Shown: in pieces, positions 30,059 through 38,281 of the stretch | How positions within the stretch are numbered: position 1 is the first letter of the stretch | Layout of the letters: each line of letters opens with the position of its first letter | Assembly (NCBI RefSeq): GCF_028618575.1 | Contig: NZ_JAQITA010000016.1 | Span: 1-52,581 of the forward strand | DNA from: Bartonella sp. ML70XJBT.G | Lineage (GTDB): Bacteria > Pseudomonadota > Alphaproteobacteria > Rhizobiales > Rhizobiaceae | Direction: 5' to 3' | DNA length: 52,581 bases | Made by a program: the position numbers and the translations under genes | The notes under the pieces: generated by a model | Told to the model about the DNA's origin: nothing | The model's database searches: none | Seen by the model: only the letters and a program-made list of their open reading frames with translations

Positions 30059-30979
30059 GTGAGTATTTATTTACCAATTGCTGAAATGTCACTCAACATG
30101 CTGATCTTGATTGGTATGGGAGTCGTTGCTGGTTTTTTTTCAGGTCTTTTTGGCATTGGTGGTGGTTTTCTTATCACGCCTCTATTAATTTTTTATAATG
30201 TCCCTCCTGCTATTGCTGTTGGAACAGGTGCTAATCAGATGATTGCATCATCGGTGACGGGAGCAATTACACATTTTAGAAGACGTACTCTTGATATCAA
30301 ACTTGGTATTCTTTTAGCAATTGGTGGGGGCGTTGGTTCTGTCATTGGGATTCAGATTTTTTCTGTTTTGAAAAAATTGGGACAATTAGATTTGATGATT
30401 TCACTTCTTTATGTGGTTCTTCTTGGCAGTATTGGAAGTTTGATGATTATTGAAAGCTGGCGCGATATGGTGCGTCGGCGTCAGGAACAAAAAATCCATG
30501 TTCGTCTTGCTGGTAGACATAATTGGATCCATCGATTGCCATTAAAAATGCGTTTTCGCACATCTATGATTTATGTGAGCATTATTCCAGTTTTAGCGAT
30601 TGGTCTCATTGTTGGGTTGTTGTCTTCTATTATGGGAATTGGTGGCGGATTCTTTATGATACCGGCATTGATTTACCTTCTGCGCGTTCCAACCAGTGTG
30701 GTGATTGGAACGTCACTTTTTCAGATTACATTTGTATCTTCTTTTACCACAGTTTTGCAAAGTGTAACTAATCAGTCCGTTGATATCGTGTTAGCTTTTT
30801 TGTTGATGCTTGGCGGTAGTATTGGAGCGCAATATGGAACACGGGTTGGACGAAAGTTAAAAGCTGAACAGTTGCGTATGGCTCTTGCATTTTTGGTGTT
30901 GATTGTATGTATGCGTCTTGCATTTCAATTATTTATACGCCCTGATAATCTTTTCTCTCTGGATATTCTGATGAGATAA
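30059..30979 (+). CDS. TauE/SafE family sulfite/sulfonate exporter-like permease
   Basis: 306 residues with about eight transmembrane segments and the two family repeats, each with a glycine-rich start: GFFSGLFGIGGGFLITPLL near residue 22 and GLLSSIMGIGGGFFMIPAL near 193. The family exports organosulfur anions or acts in cytochrome maturation-like processes; the substrate is open. The start is GTG at 30059 or the ATG at 30086. The TIGR02186-type gene begins 2 nt after the stop, so the pair is an operon. Confidence 0.88.
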   Translation: MSIYLPIAEMSLNMLILIGMGVVAGFFSGLFGIGGGFLITPLLIFYNVPPAIAVGTGANQMIASSVTGAITHFRRRTLDIKLGILLAIGGGVGSVIGIQIFSVLKKLGQLDLMISLLYVVLLGSIGSLMIIESWRDMVRRRQEQKIHVRLAGRHNWIHRLPLKMRFRTSMIYVSIIPVLAIGLIVGLLSSIMGIGGGFFMIPALIYLLRVPTSVVIGTSLFQITFVSSFTTVLQSVTNQSVDIVLAFLLMLGGSIGAQYGTRVGRKLKAEQLRMALAFLVLIVCMRLAFQLFIRPDNLFSLDILMR

Positions 30980-30981
30980 AA

Positions 30982-31791
30982 ATGGGTAGATTCTTTTCTT
31001 TATGCATCATTACAGGTTGTTTTTGTGTTGTTTCTTTTTCTGCTTGGGCACATATTGGCGCAAAAGCTGCATTTATTGATCCCGTTGATCATGAAACTAT
31101 CCAAGTTATTGTAACAACAAATAGGATTACAGTTGATGCACATTTCGATGGTCGTGATCTGTATATTGCTGGTGTTTTGGAAAATATCGATCCTTTATAT
31201 TCTCGACAAAATCCTTATGATATTATTGTGAGCTTAGAGGGACCCGCTCGACCAATGGTGATGCGAGAAAAGAAACGTAATGCTGGTGTTTGGGTTAATG
31301 CAGATTCCCTTATTTTTAAAAATGTTCCTCTCTTTTATTCTATGGTCACAACGCGCGAGATTGATGATATTACAAGCGCTGAAGACTATAAACGTTTAGG
31401 GCTTGGATTATCCTCTTTATACCTGCCAACGGATGAACAAGATCAAAAGAAAATACAAATTTTTCGTGATGAGCTTATAAAATTACAAAAAGCCAAAAAT
31501 CTTTATTATGAGGAAGAGGGCGGTGTTCATTTTGGTTCTGGTGCACTTTTTACAGCACATTTTCGTTTGCCAGCCAATACGCCTGTTGGACATTATCAGG
31601 TTCGTGCTTATCTTTTTCGTAATGGGCAATTTATTGACAGTACAACGACAACCCTTGAAATCGTTAAAGCACAAATCACTTATACAATTTTTCATGTAGC
31701 GCATAAGCATAGCTTGCTCTATGGTATGGTTGCTGTGATTGTGGCTATTAGTACAGGCTGTTTATGTCGCTTGATTTTCCGAAAAGATTAG
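30982..31791 (+). CDS. TIGR02186-like periplasmic protein with C-terminal anchor
   Basis: 269 residues: signal peptide of about 23 residues ending SAWA, a periplasmic beta-rich domain, and one transmembrane helix at about 243-263 followed by a short basic tail (RLIFRKD). This layout and its position directly behind a TauE permease match the uncharacterised TIGR02186 family of alphaproteobacteria. It probably works with the permease, perhaps as its periplasmic partner; this is inference from gene order. Confidence 0.8.
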   Translation: MGRFFSLCIITGCFCVVSFSAWAHIGAKAAFIDPVDHETIQVIVTTNRITVDAHFDGRDLYIAGVLENIDPLYSRQNPYDIIVSLEGPARPMVMREKKRNAGVWVNADSLIFKNVPLFYSMVTTREIDDITSAEDYKRLGLGLSSLYLPTDEQDQKKIQIFRDELIKLQKAKNLYYEEEGGVHFGSGALFTAHFRLPANTPVGHYQVRAYLFRNGQFIDSTTTTLEIVKAQITYTIFHVAHKHSLLYGMVAVIVAISTGCLCRLIFRKD

Positions 31792-31811
31792 CGAAGAAAA
31801 GATTCAGATCT

Positions 31812-32093
31812 TTATTTTTTGTCAAGGATGCGTAAAATGAGAAAAATAGGCACAACAATGATGGCTCCCATCATGGTTAGATGAGAAAGATTTGTAAGGG
31901 TTATAAAGCCTGTTTCCCAGAGAGTTTTAAAAAACTTTATTATTTTCTGTATGAGACTCTCAGGTGTCCAGCCAATGAAATTCATGATAATGCCAGCGAG
32001 GAAAGAAAGGATGAGCAATTTTAGAACAACACGCCCTAATCTCCCTCCAAGAAATCTATGAAGAGAATTGGCCCACTTTTGCTTTTTGTTCAT
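31812..32093 (-). CDS. DUF6460-like small membrane protein
   Basis: 93 residues, two hydrophobic helices (about 22-42 and 70-90). The N-terminal HRFLGGRLGRVVLKLLILSFLAGIIM block, followed by GWTPESL, resembles DUF6460 proteins of Rhizobiales, sometimes misnamed integrases. Function unknown. It is convergent with the TIGR02186-like gene. Confidence 0.75.
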   Translation of the reverse strand: MNKKQKWANSLHRFLGGRLGRVVLKLLILSFLAGIIMNFIGWTPESLIQKIIKFFKTLWETGFITLTNLSHLTMMGAIIVVPIFLILRILDKK

Positions 32094-32148
32094 TTTTTAT
32101 ACTTTCAAATATATTACTCTTTTGTTGCATAATATAATGGTGTTGTCA

Positions 32149-32289
32149 TTACAAAGAAGAAATAACGTTTTTTTTATTATTTTTCCTTACTTCTCTTTCA
32201 AGTTTACCACCTTGTAAGACGGGTGTAACTTTTGTGCTGGTTTCTGAAACACGTTCGTGTTCTGTTGGCATTTTTCGAGATGTCTTCAT
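32149..32289 (-). CDS. possible 46-residue polar protein
   Basis: A short ORF starting MKTSRKMPTEHERVSE with AAAGGAA 5 nt upstream of the ATG, ending 55 nt before the DUF6460-like gene on the same strand. It is hydrophilic and basic, without known motifs. The ribosome-binding site and position make it plausible, but its size keeps confidence low. Confidence 0.35.
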   Translation of the reverse strand: MKTSRKMPTEHERVSETSTKVTPVLQGGKLEREVRKNNKKNVISSL

Positions 32290-32358
32290 AGTATTCCTTT
32301 CGTTCATTTCGTAGATATTCTTTAGTTTCTCATGAATTTATGGGAAAATGTCATAATG

Positions 32359-32403
32359 TTTCGACGTTTTGCATGAGGATGAAAAATTTTCAGTACGCCG
32401 AAG
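32359..32403 (+). repeat. degenerate copy of the dppA 3'-flank hairpin
   Basis: Resembles the hairpins after dppA1-3 (TTTCGACG ... CGCCGAAG arms) and is followed by the same spacer (the attattcatctcgaca box near 32470). It lies before the first xseA remnant although no dppA gene precedes it, so a dppA copy was probably lost here. Confidence 0.6.
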
Positions 32404-32537
32404 ATTTCATAACAGTTCAATATGTTGTGTATAGAATGTCATTTCAAGACATCCTATTCCAAAGAGAGATTATTCATCTCGACAAGACTTATATATATAG
32501 GTATTGTATCTAAGTATTTCAATTTTTGTGAAAAAAT

Positions 32538-33167
32538 AGTCATTTGTTTATTAGAAAGATCAGCGCAACAAAAAATGATATCCTAAGCGGAGAGAAATTC
32601 AGTGTTTTGAAAGGAGGGGGCTTTAGAGTGTATTGTTGAAGGAAAAGTTGATTATATGCAGGGGGGCAGCTGAATGATAGGTCACTTTGGTTTCATACTT
32701 TAAATTACATCGTTTTTTCTTAAAGGAAGATAAGGATTGAGAGTGTTCTTTTGTGGGATTGCATGGAAAAACTCCAATTTTTTCTTGAAGAAGGATGAAA
32801 GGAAATGCTGTTAGCACTCAGTTATTTAGGATTTTCAAGAAACTGATTTGTTATTGAAGCTTTTAAAGCGACAGAAGGTCGTAGGTTGGTGACTCTTTTT
32901 AGAAAATCGCAAGAAAAAGTTTGAAGAAAAAAACTTGTTTGATGCAGAAAATAAGAAATCTTTGTCTTATATACTATCGAATGATAGATGTGATGATATC
33001 AGCAACAAGAGTATCTTGTGGTGTTGCTCATTGCATAGGGGTGGTTGTTTTCTGGTGCATATTTTTCTTTAGCCCATTCGTATCAGGGAGGGGCACGAAA
33101 TGGCTGTTATTGGAGGTTTTATATCTCTAAGGGGGTGTGTTTTCTCGGTCTGATTTTTTTATTTTTG
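32538..33167 (+). pseudogene. decayed 5' fragment of xseA (copy A)
   Basis: Matches xseA 40333-40985 in order and direction. Anchors: 32538-32570 with the xseA start, 32625-32690 with codons 35-60, 32910-32980 with the region encoding [22 protein letters not shown], and 33085-33167 with the [11 protein letters not shown] to PKPDVIIV region. It is full of stops and indels. It ends about 25 bp before the dppA1 promoter-like leader. Confidence 0.85.
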
Positions 33168-33171
33168 CGCA

Positions 33172-33219
33172 TTATTGTTGCATGGAAAATTTATACATCA
33201 ATTTTAAAAGGAAAAATCT
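33172..33219 (+). promoter_or_regulatory. dppA1 leader: promoter-like hexamers and ribosome-binding site
   Basis: TTATTG (33172-33177), 16 nt, TACATC (33194-33199), then TTTTAAAAGGAAAAA before the ATG. The same layout (TTATTG or TTGTTA, 16 nt, TACAAT, TTTAAAAGGAAAA) precedes dppA2 and dppA3. Confidence 0.5.
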
Positions 33220-34851
33220 ATGAGTTTGAAAAGAAAGATATTAAAGGGGAGCAGTTCTTTTATTTCTACTGTTCTTGCAGTGGGGATGTTTGTGCAACAA
33301 GTGTCAGCAAAGACACCTGCTGATACTCTCGTGATGGCTTTGAATATTGATTCAATTGAGACCTTTGATCCTGCACAGATCAATGAACGTTATGGAAATG
33401 AAATTGTTGCTAATATTTGTGATAATTTAATCGATTCAGCTACAGATGATTCCGCTAAAATAGTTCCTGCTTTGGCCAAGAGTTGGGATGTTTCAAATGA
33501 TGGCGGGGGTACGGTCATTACTTTTCATTTGCGTGATGATTTGAAGTTTAATGATGGTCGGCCTGCTGGTGCTCATGATCTGGTTTGGGGCATGAAGCGG
33601 GTTGTTAAATTAAAATTGTCTGCAGCGGCAACATTTAATGAATATGGTATTACAGAACAAAATATTGATTCTACTCTTCAAGCCCCTGATGAAAAAACGG
33701 TGGTGATGAAATTTGATAAACCTTATCCAGCAGAGATTATTCTTGGTCATATTCTTACTGTTCGCATTGCTGCTCTTCTTGATCGTGAGACAATTATGAA
33801 ACACGAACAAGATGGTGATATGGGAAATCGCTATTTGGCAAGCCATGCTGCTTGTGTTGGCCCTTATCAGTTAGAGAGTTGGCGTTCTGGGGAAGCGATT
33901 TTGTTACGTGCCAGTTCCCATTATTGGGGAGAGGCACCTAAATTGAAGAAGATTCTCATTCGTCATATTGGTGAGCCTGGAACACAGCGTTTATTGTTGG
34001 AAAAACACGATATTGATGTGGCACGTAATTTAATGCCAGAGGATGTAGCAGATATCCAAGCAACAACAGATATTAAGATTGAGAAAAGATTGACTCCATC
34101 CGTGATTATGTGGGGATTTAACACGACAAATCCTATTTTTGCCAATGAAAAAGTGCGTTTGGCAATGCGCTATCTTATTGATTATGAAACACTTGGAAAG
34201 ACTCTTCTTAAAGATGTTGGTATTCCACGGGCTAGCTTTATTCCCATTGGTAATCTTGGTGCTTTGGATGAAAAAGAAGGGCAACCTTTTAAACTTGACC
34301 TTCAAAAAGCCAAGCAGCTTTTGACAGAGGCAGGTTATCCGGATGGTTTTGAGGCCAATATTTATGCCGGAAAATCTCCTTATCCTTTTGCTTTGCCCAT
34401 TGCTCAGTCTATTCAGGACAATGCAAAAAAGATAGGCGTGCACTTTAAGATTGAAAATTTTGTAGGGACGCAGTTGTTTTCAAAACTTTATGCACGTGGC
34501 TTTGATACAATTTTTATGGGATGGAATAACGATTCTGCAGATCCTTATACGATGGCTTCACGTCTTGTTTACAATCCTGATAATCGATTTGAGGCTAAGA
34601 ACACAGGCTATGTTAGTTGGTGTCATGGGTATTTGGATGAAGAGATGAATAAAAAGGTGAGGGATGCATTGTTTCAGAAAGATCCACAGAAACGGGCGCA
34701 GATGTATGCTGATTTGCAGCGTGATTTTATGCAAAAAGGTCCCTATGCTTTTATCTATCAAACATATAACATTGTCGCTATGACACCTGATGTGAAAAAA
34801 TGGGTTTGGAATAGTGCGCCACGTATTTTTTATAGTGCTATTGAAAAATAA
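33220..34851 (+). CDS. dppA: periplasmic dipeptide/oligopeptide (possibly heme) binding protein, copy 1
   Basis: SBP_bac_5 family solute-binding protein, 543 residues with a signal peptide cut after QQVSA (about residue 30). Family landmarks: ADTLVMALNIDSIETFDPAQ at the mature N terminus, TFHLRDDLKFNDGRP, and the C-terminal YNIVAMTPDVKKWVW. Such proteins deliver peptides, and in the DppA/HbpA group also heme, to an inner-membrane permease. First of five paralogues upstream of dppBCDF. Closest to copy 3, with long near-identical DNA blocks (for example around 34290-34450 versus 39360-39520). The substrate is not predictable. Confidence 0.9.
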   Translation: MSLKRKILKGSSSFISTVLAVGMFVQQVSAKTPADTLVMALNIDSIETFDPAQINERYGNEIVANICDNLIDSATDDSAKIVPALAKSWDVSNDGGGTVITFHLRDDLKFNDGRPAGAHDLVWGMKRVVKLKLSAAATFNEYGITEQNIDSTLQAPDEKTVVMKFDKPYPAEIILGHILTVRIAALLDRETIMKHEQDGDMGNRYLASHAACVGPYQLESWRSGEAILLRASSHYWGEAPKLKKILIRHIGEPGTQRLLLEKHDIDVARNLMPEDVADIQATTDIKIEKRLTPSVIMWGFNTTNPIFANEKVRLAMRYLIDYETLGKTLLKDVGIPRASFIPIGNLGALDEKEGQPFKLDLQKAKQLLTEAGYPDGFEANIYAGKSPYPFALPIAQSIQDNAKKIGVHFKIENFVGTQLFSKLYARGFDTIFMGWNNDSADPYTMASRLVYNPDNRFEAKNTGYVSWCHGYLDEEMNKKVRDALFQKDPQKRAQMYADLQRDFMQKGPYAFIYQTYNIVAMTPDVKKWVWNSAPRIFYSAIEK

Positions 34852-34895
34852 GCGTGTCTTAGAATATTGTGAACTTTAAAAATGTGATCATGATA

Positions 34896-34943
34896 GCTTC
34901 GACGTTTTGCGTTTGGTTGAAAACCTCTGCAATATGTCGAAGT
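34896..34943 (+). repeat. structured hairpin 3' of dppA1
   Basis: Arms CTTCGAC / GTCGAAG (34897-34942) with further pairing inside (TTGC/GCAA and GGTT/AACC closing a GAA loop). No T tract follows, so it is not a standard terminator. Related elements follow dppA2 and dppA3. Confidence 0.65.
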
Positions 34944-35082
34944 TTATCGGTAGAGAAGTGATATACTAGCGAGAGAAAGGGATTTTAAGGTACTCCATGG
35001 CATAAAGAGATTATTCATCTCGACAAATCAAACGCACATAGGTATTATAATTGAATATTTCAATCTTATTTGAAAAAATAAT

Positions 35083-35718
35083 TATTTGTTGATGGCAAGA
35101 GAAACGTAACCAAACAGGCACAATAAGCGGTGCAAAATTTGGTGTTTTTGAAAGAGTGGGGGGTTAGAATGTGTTGTCGAAGAAAAATTTGATTGTATGC
35201 AGGGGCGTGGGGGAATGTCAGGTCACTGTGGGTTTCATGCTTAAAATTATACCCTCTTTCCTTAAAAGAAGATAAGGTGCTGAGACTGTTTTTTGGGGGG
35301 ATTTATAGAAAATCTTAGATTTCCCTTAATGAAAGAGAGAAGGAAGCGCTATAAGCACTCAGTTATTTAGAATTTGTAGAATAGCAATTTGTTATTGAGG
35401 TTTTTTAAATCAACTGAAGATGGCGCGGTGGTGACTCTTTTCAGAAAAAAGCAGGAAGACGTTTGAAAAAGAAAGCCTGTTTGATGAAGTAAACAAGAAA
35501 TCTTTGCTTGATATACTTTGAATTACAGATGTTGTGATATCAGTAATAGATCTTGTTACTTGTGGTGTTACTCATCGCATAGGGGTGATTTTTTTCCATT
35601 GTATATTTTGTTTTAGCCTGTCTGTGTTCAGGAGGGGTTGAGTGGTTACCGCTGTTGAGAGTTTTGATGCTTTTTCTCTAGGGGGGTATTCCAAAAACTG
35701 ATCTTTTTATTTTTGCGT
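35083..35718 (+). pseudogene. decayed 5' fragment of xseA (copy B)
   Basis: Collinear with xseA 40333-40985. Particularly clear at 35170-35230 ([17 protein letters not shown] region), 35395-35520 (the [19 protein letters not shown] to LPYM region) and 35615-35718 (the WPVRVQG to DVIIVA region). Indels and stops prevent translation. It is joined directly to the leader of dppA2. Confidence 0.88.
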
Positions 35719-35719
35719 G

Positions 35720-35768
35720 TTGTTATCGCATGGGACGTTTGTACAATAAATTTTAAAAGGAAAAGGCT
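35720..35768 (+). promoter_or_regulatory. dppA2 leader: promoter-like hexamers and ribosome-binding site
   Basis: TTGTTA (35720-35725), 16 nt, TACAAT (35742-35747), then AAAAGGAAAAGG ending 2-3 nt before the ATG region. From TACAATAAA onward it is nearly identical to the dppA4 leader. Confidence 0.55.
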
Positions 35769-37394
35769 ATGAATAGAAAAAGAAAAATATTGAAAGGCAG
35801 CACTTCTTTTGTTTCTGCTGTTCTTGCATTGGGGATGTTCGTACAACACGTTTCAGCAAAAACACCTGTCGATACCCTCGTGATGGCTTGGAATATTGAT
35901 GGTATCAGTACGTTTGATCCTGCGCAGATCAACAACGTTTATGGAACTGAAATAGTTCTCAATGTTTGTGACAATTTGGTTGATACTGTTAGAGATGATC
36001 CAACAAAAGTCATTTCTTCTTTGGCAACACACTGGGATGTTTCAGGCGGTGATCAGAGTACAGTGCTTACTTTTCATTTGCATGATGGTTTGAAGTTTAA
36101 TGATGGTCGGCCTGCGAGTGCTCGTGATCTTGTTTGGAGTATGAAGCGGATTATTAAGTTGAAGATGGCTAGAACAGAGCTTTTTCATGAATATGGTATT
36201 ACAGAACAGAACATGGATTCTGCTCTTCAAGCACCAGATGAGAAAACAGTGGTGATGAAATTTGATAAGCCTTATCCTGTAGAACTTCTCCTTAATAATT
36301 TTATTGCGAGTTACGCTACTGCGTTGCTTGATCGTGAGACACTTATGAAACATGAAAAAAATGGTGATATGGGAAATCGCTATTTGGCTAGCCATGCTGC
36401 CTGTGTTGGTCCTTATCGATTGGCGAGCTGGCGTCCTGGAGAAGCAATTTTATTGCGTGCAAGTTCCCATTATTGGGGGAAAGCACCTAAATTAAAAAAG
36501 ATTCTCATTCGCCATGTTGCGGAGTCTGGAACACAACGTTTATTGTTGCAAAAAGGCGATATCGATGTTGCTCGTGACTTGAGACCTGAGGATCTCGCAG
36601 ATCTCCAAGCAACAACAGATATTAAGGTGGAAAGAGTGTTGGAGCCTACCATGATGATGTGGGGATTTAACACGACAAATCCTATTTTTGCCAATGAAAA
36701 AGTGCGTTTGGCAATGCGTTATCTTATTGATTATGAGGCTCTTGGCAAGACTCTTCTCAAAGGTGTTGGTGTTCCACGGGCAAGCTTTATTCCTCTTGGT
36801 AATTTTGGTGCTTTGGATGAAAAAGAAGGGCGGCCCTTTAAACTTGATCTTAAAAAAGCCAAACAGCTCTTAACAGAGGCAGGTTATTCAAAAGGCTTTA
36901 ACGTTAATTTTTTAGTGGGGAGCGCTTATTATGCTTTGCCCATTGCTCAGTCTATTCAAGACAATGCAAAAAAGGTAGGTGTGCATCTTAAAATTGAACG
37001 TTTGGCAAACGCACAGTTGTTTTCAAAACTTTCTGCGCGTGCTTTTGATACGATTTTTGTCGGATGGAATAATGACTCTGCGGATCCTCATTCCATGGCT
37101 TCACGCCTTGTTTACAATCCCGATAATCGGTTTGAGGCAAAAAATACAGCCCACCTTAGTTGGTGTCATGGCTATTTGGATAAGGCTATGAATAAAAAGG
37201 TAGAGGCAGCATTATTTCAAAAAGATCCACAGAAACGGGCACAAATTTATGCTGATTTGCAGCGTGAACTTATGCAAAAAGGTCCGTATGCTTTTATCTT
37301 TCAGAAATATAATGTTGTAGCTATGACACCTCATATTAAACAATGGGTATGGAATAGTACACCACGTATTTTTTATAATGCCATTGAAAAATAA
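35769..37394 (+). CDS. dppA: periplasmic dipeptide/oligopeptide (possibly heme) binding protein, copy 2
   Basis: 541-residue SBP_bac_5 protein, signal peptide ending QHVSA. Same architecture as copy 1 but with its own variant segments: RTELFHEYGITEQNMD near residue 135 and FLVGSAYYALPIAQ replacing the YAGKSPYPFALPIAQ type of copies 1 and 3, so it is two residues shorter there. The first ~25 codons are nearly identical at DNA level to copy 4. Variation concentrates in the ligand-facing lobes while the C-terminal blocks stay constant, which suits divergence in ligand choice. Confidence 0.9.
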   Translation: MNRKRKILKGSTSFVSAVLALGMFVQHVSAKTPVDTLVMAWNIDGISTFDPAQINNVYGTEIVLNVCDNLVDTVRDDPTKVISSLATHWDVSGGDQSTVLTFHLHDGLKFNDGRPASARDLVWSMKRIIKLKMARTELFHEYGITEQNMDSALQAPDEKTVVMKFDKPYPVELLLNNFIASYATALLDRETLMKHEKNGDMGNRYLASHAACVGPYRLASWRPGEAILLRASSHYWGKAPKLKKILIRHVAESGTQRLLLQKGDIDVARDLRPEDLADLQATTDIKVERVLEPTMMMWGFNTTNPIFANEKVRLAMRYLIDYEALGKTLLKGVGVPRASFIPLGNFGALDEKEGRPFKLDLKKAKQLLTEAGYSKGFNVNFLVGSAYYALPIAQSIQDNAKKVGVHLKIERLANAQLFSKLSARAFDTIFVGWNNDSADPHSMASRLVYNPDNRFEAKNTAHLSWCHGYLDKAMNKKVEAALFQKDPQKRAQIYADLQRELMQKGPYAFIFQKYNVVAMTPHIKQWVWNSTPRIFYNAIEK

Positions 37395-37439
37395 GTGTGT
37401 ATTAGAAGGCTATAAATTCTAAAAGTGTTATCTTGATAA

Positions 37440-37485
37440 CTTCGGCGTTTTTTCTATGGTTGAAAAATCTTATAAGATACCGAAG
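37440..37485 (+). repeat. structured hairpin 3' of dppA2
   Basis: Arms CTTCGG / CCGAAG with an inner GGTT/AATC stem; same position relative to the dppA stop (about 45 nt) as in copies 1 and 3. Confidence 0.6.
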
Positions 37486-37621
37486 CTCATCGTAGCCAAA
37501 CAATATGCTCCGGAGAGAATGGGGTTTCAAGATATCCTCTTTCAAAGTGAGATTATTCATCTCGACAAAACATATATATATAGTTATTATGGTTAACTGT
37601 TTCAATATTTTTGCAAAAATA

Positions 37622-38234
37622 ATTATTTGTTGATTGAAAAAACAAGTGCAACAAAAACAGACACAATAATTGGTGCAGAATTTGGTGTTTTTGAAAGAGC
37701 GGGGGGTCTTGAAATGTGTTGTTGAAGAGAAATTTGATTGTATGCAGGAATGTGAGTGAATATTAGGACACTGTGGGGTTCATACGTTAGATTGTGCGAT
37801 CTTTCCTTAACAGAAGATAAGATGCTGAAAGTGTTCTTTGCTGTGTTTCATAGAAAAACTCAAATTTTCTCCTGAAGAAGGAGGGAGAGGGTTATGGTTT
37901 GCAAATTTTTCTCTAGGGCTATTCAATGATTCTTGAGGTTCTTGAACCGAGGGGAAGATGATGACTCTTTTTAGAAAATGGTAAGAATAAGTTTGAGGAA
38001 GAAGGTTTGTTTGATGAAACGAACAAGGATCTTTCCCTGATATGTCCTGAATTATTCGTGTTTTGACGTACTAGTAAGATGCTTATCGTTTATGATGTTA
38101 CTCATTTTATTTATCGAGACGTTTTCCTTTGCATATTTTCATTTCGCTTATCCGTGTTAGGGGGAGCGAAGGGTTGTGGGGTTTTATATTCTAAGGGGGT
38201 GTGTTTTCTCAGTCTGATCTTCTTATTTTTGCGC
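37622..38234 (+). pseudogene. decayed 5' fragment of xseA (copy C)
   Basis: Third collinear copy of xseA codons 1 to about 217. Clear at 37720-37760 (VVEEKFGYV region), 37850-37890 ([10 protein letters not shown] region), 37935-38045 (EALEPTG to LPYM region) and 38150-38234. Interrupted by stops and indels; ends at the dppA3 leader. Confidence 0.87.
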
Positions 38235-38235
38235 A

Positions 38236-38281
38236 TTATTGTTGCATGGAGAATTTATACAATAAGTTTTAAAAGGAAAAA
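38236..38281 (+). promoter_or_regulatory. dppA3 leader: promoter-like hexamers and ribosome-binding site
   Basis: TTATTG (38236-38241), 16 nt, TACAAT (38258-38263), then TTTTAAAAGGAAAAA just before the ATG. Confidence 0.55.

Noticed and set aside
32921..33323. Overlapping plus-strand ORFs of 69 and 92 codons before dppA1
   Set aside because: They lie in the decayed xseA fragment and run out of frame into dppA1, so they are by-products.
33963..34443. Minus-strand ORFs inside the dppA genes
   Set aside because: They recur at the same place in every dppA copy as antisense shadows of conserved codons; their composition does not look like real protein.
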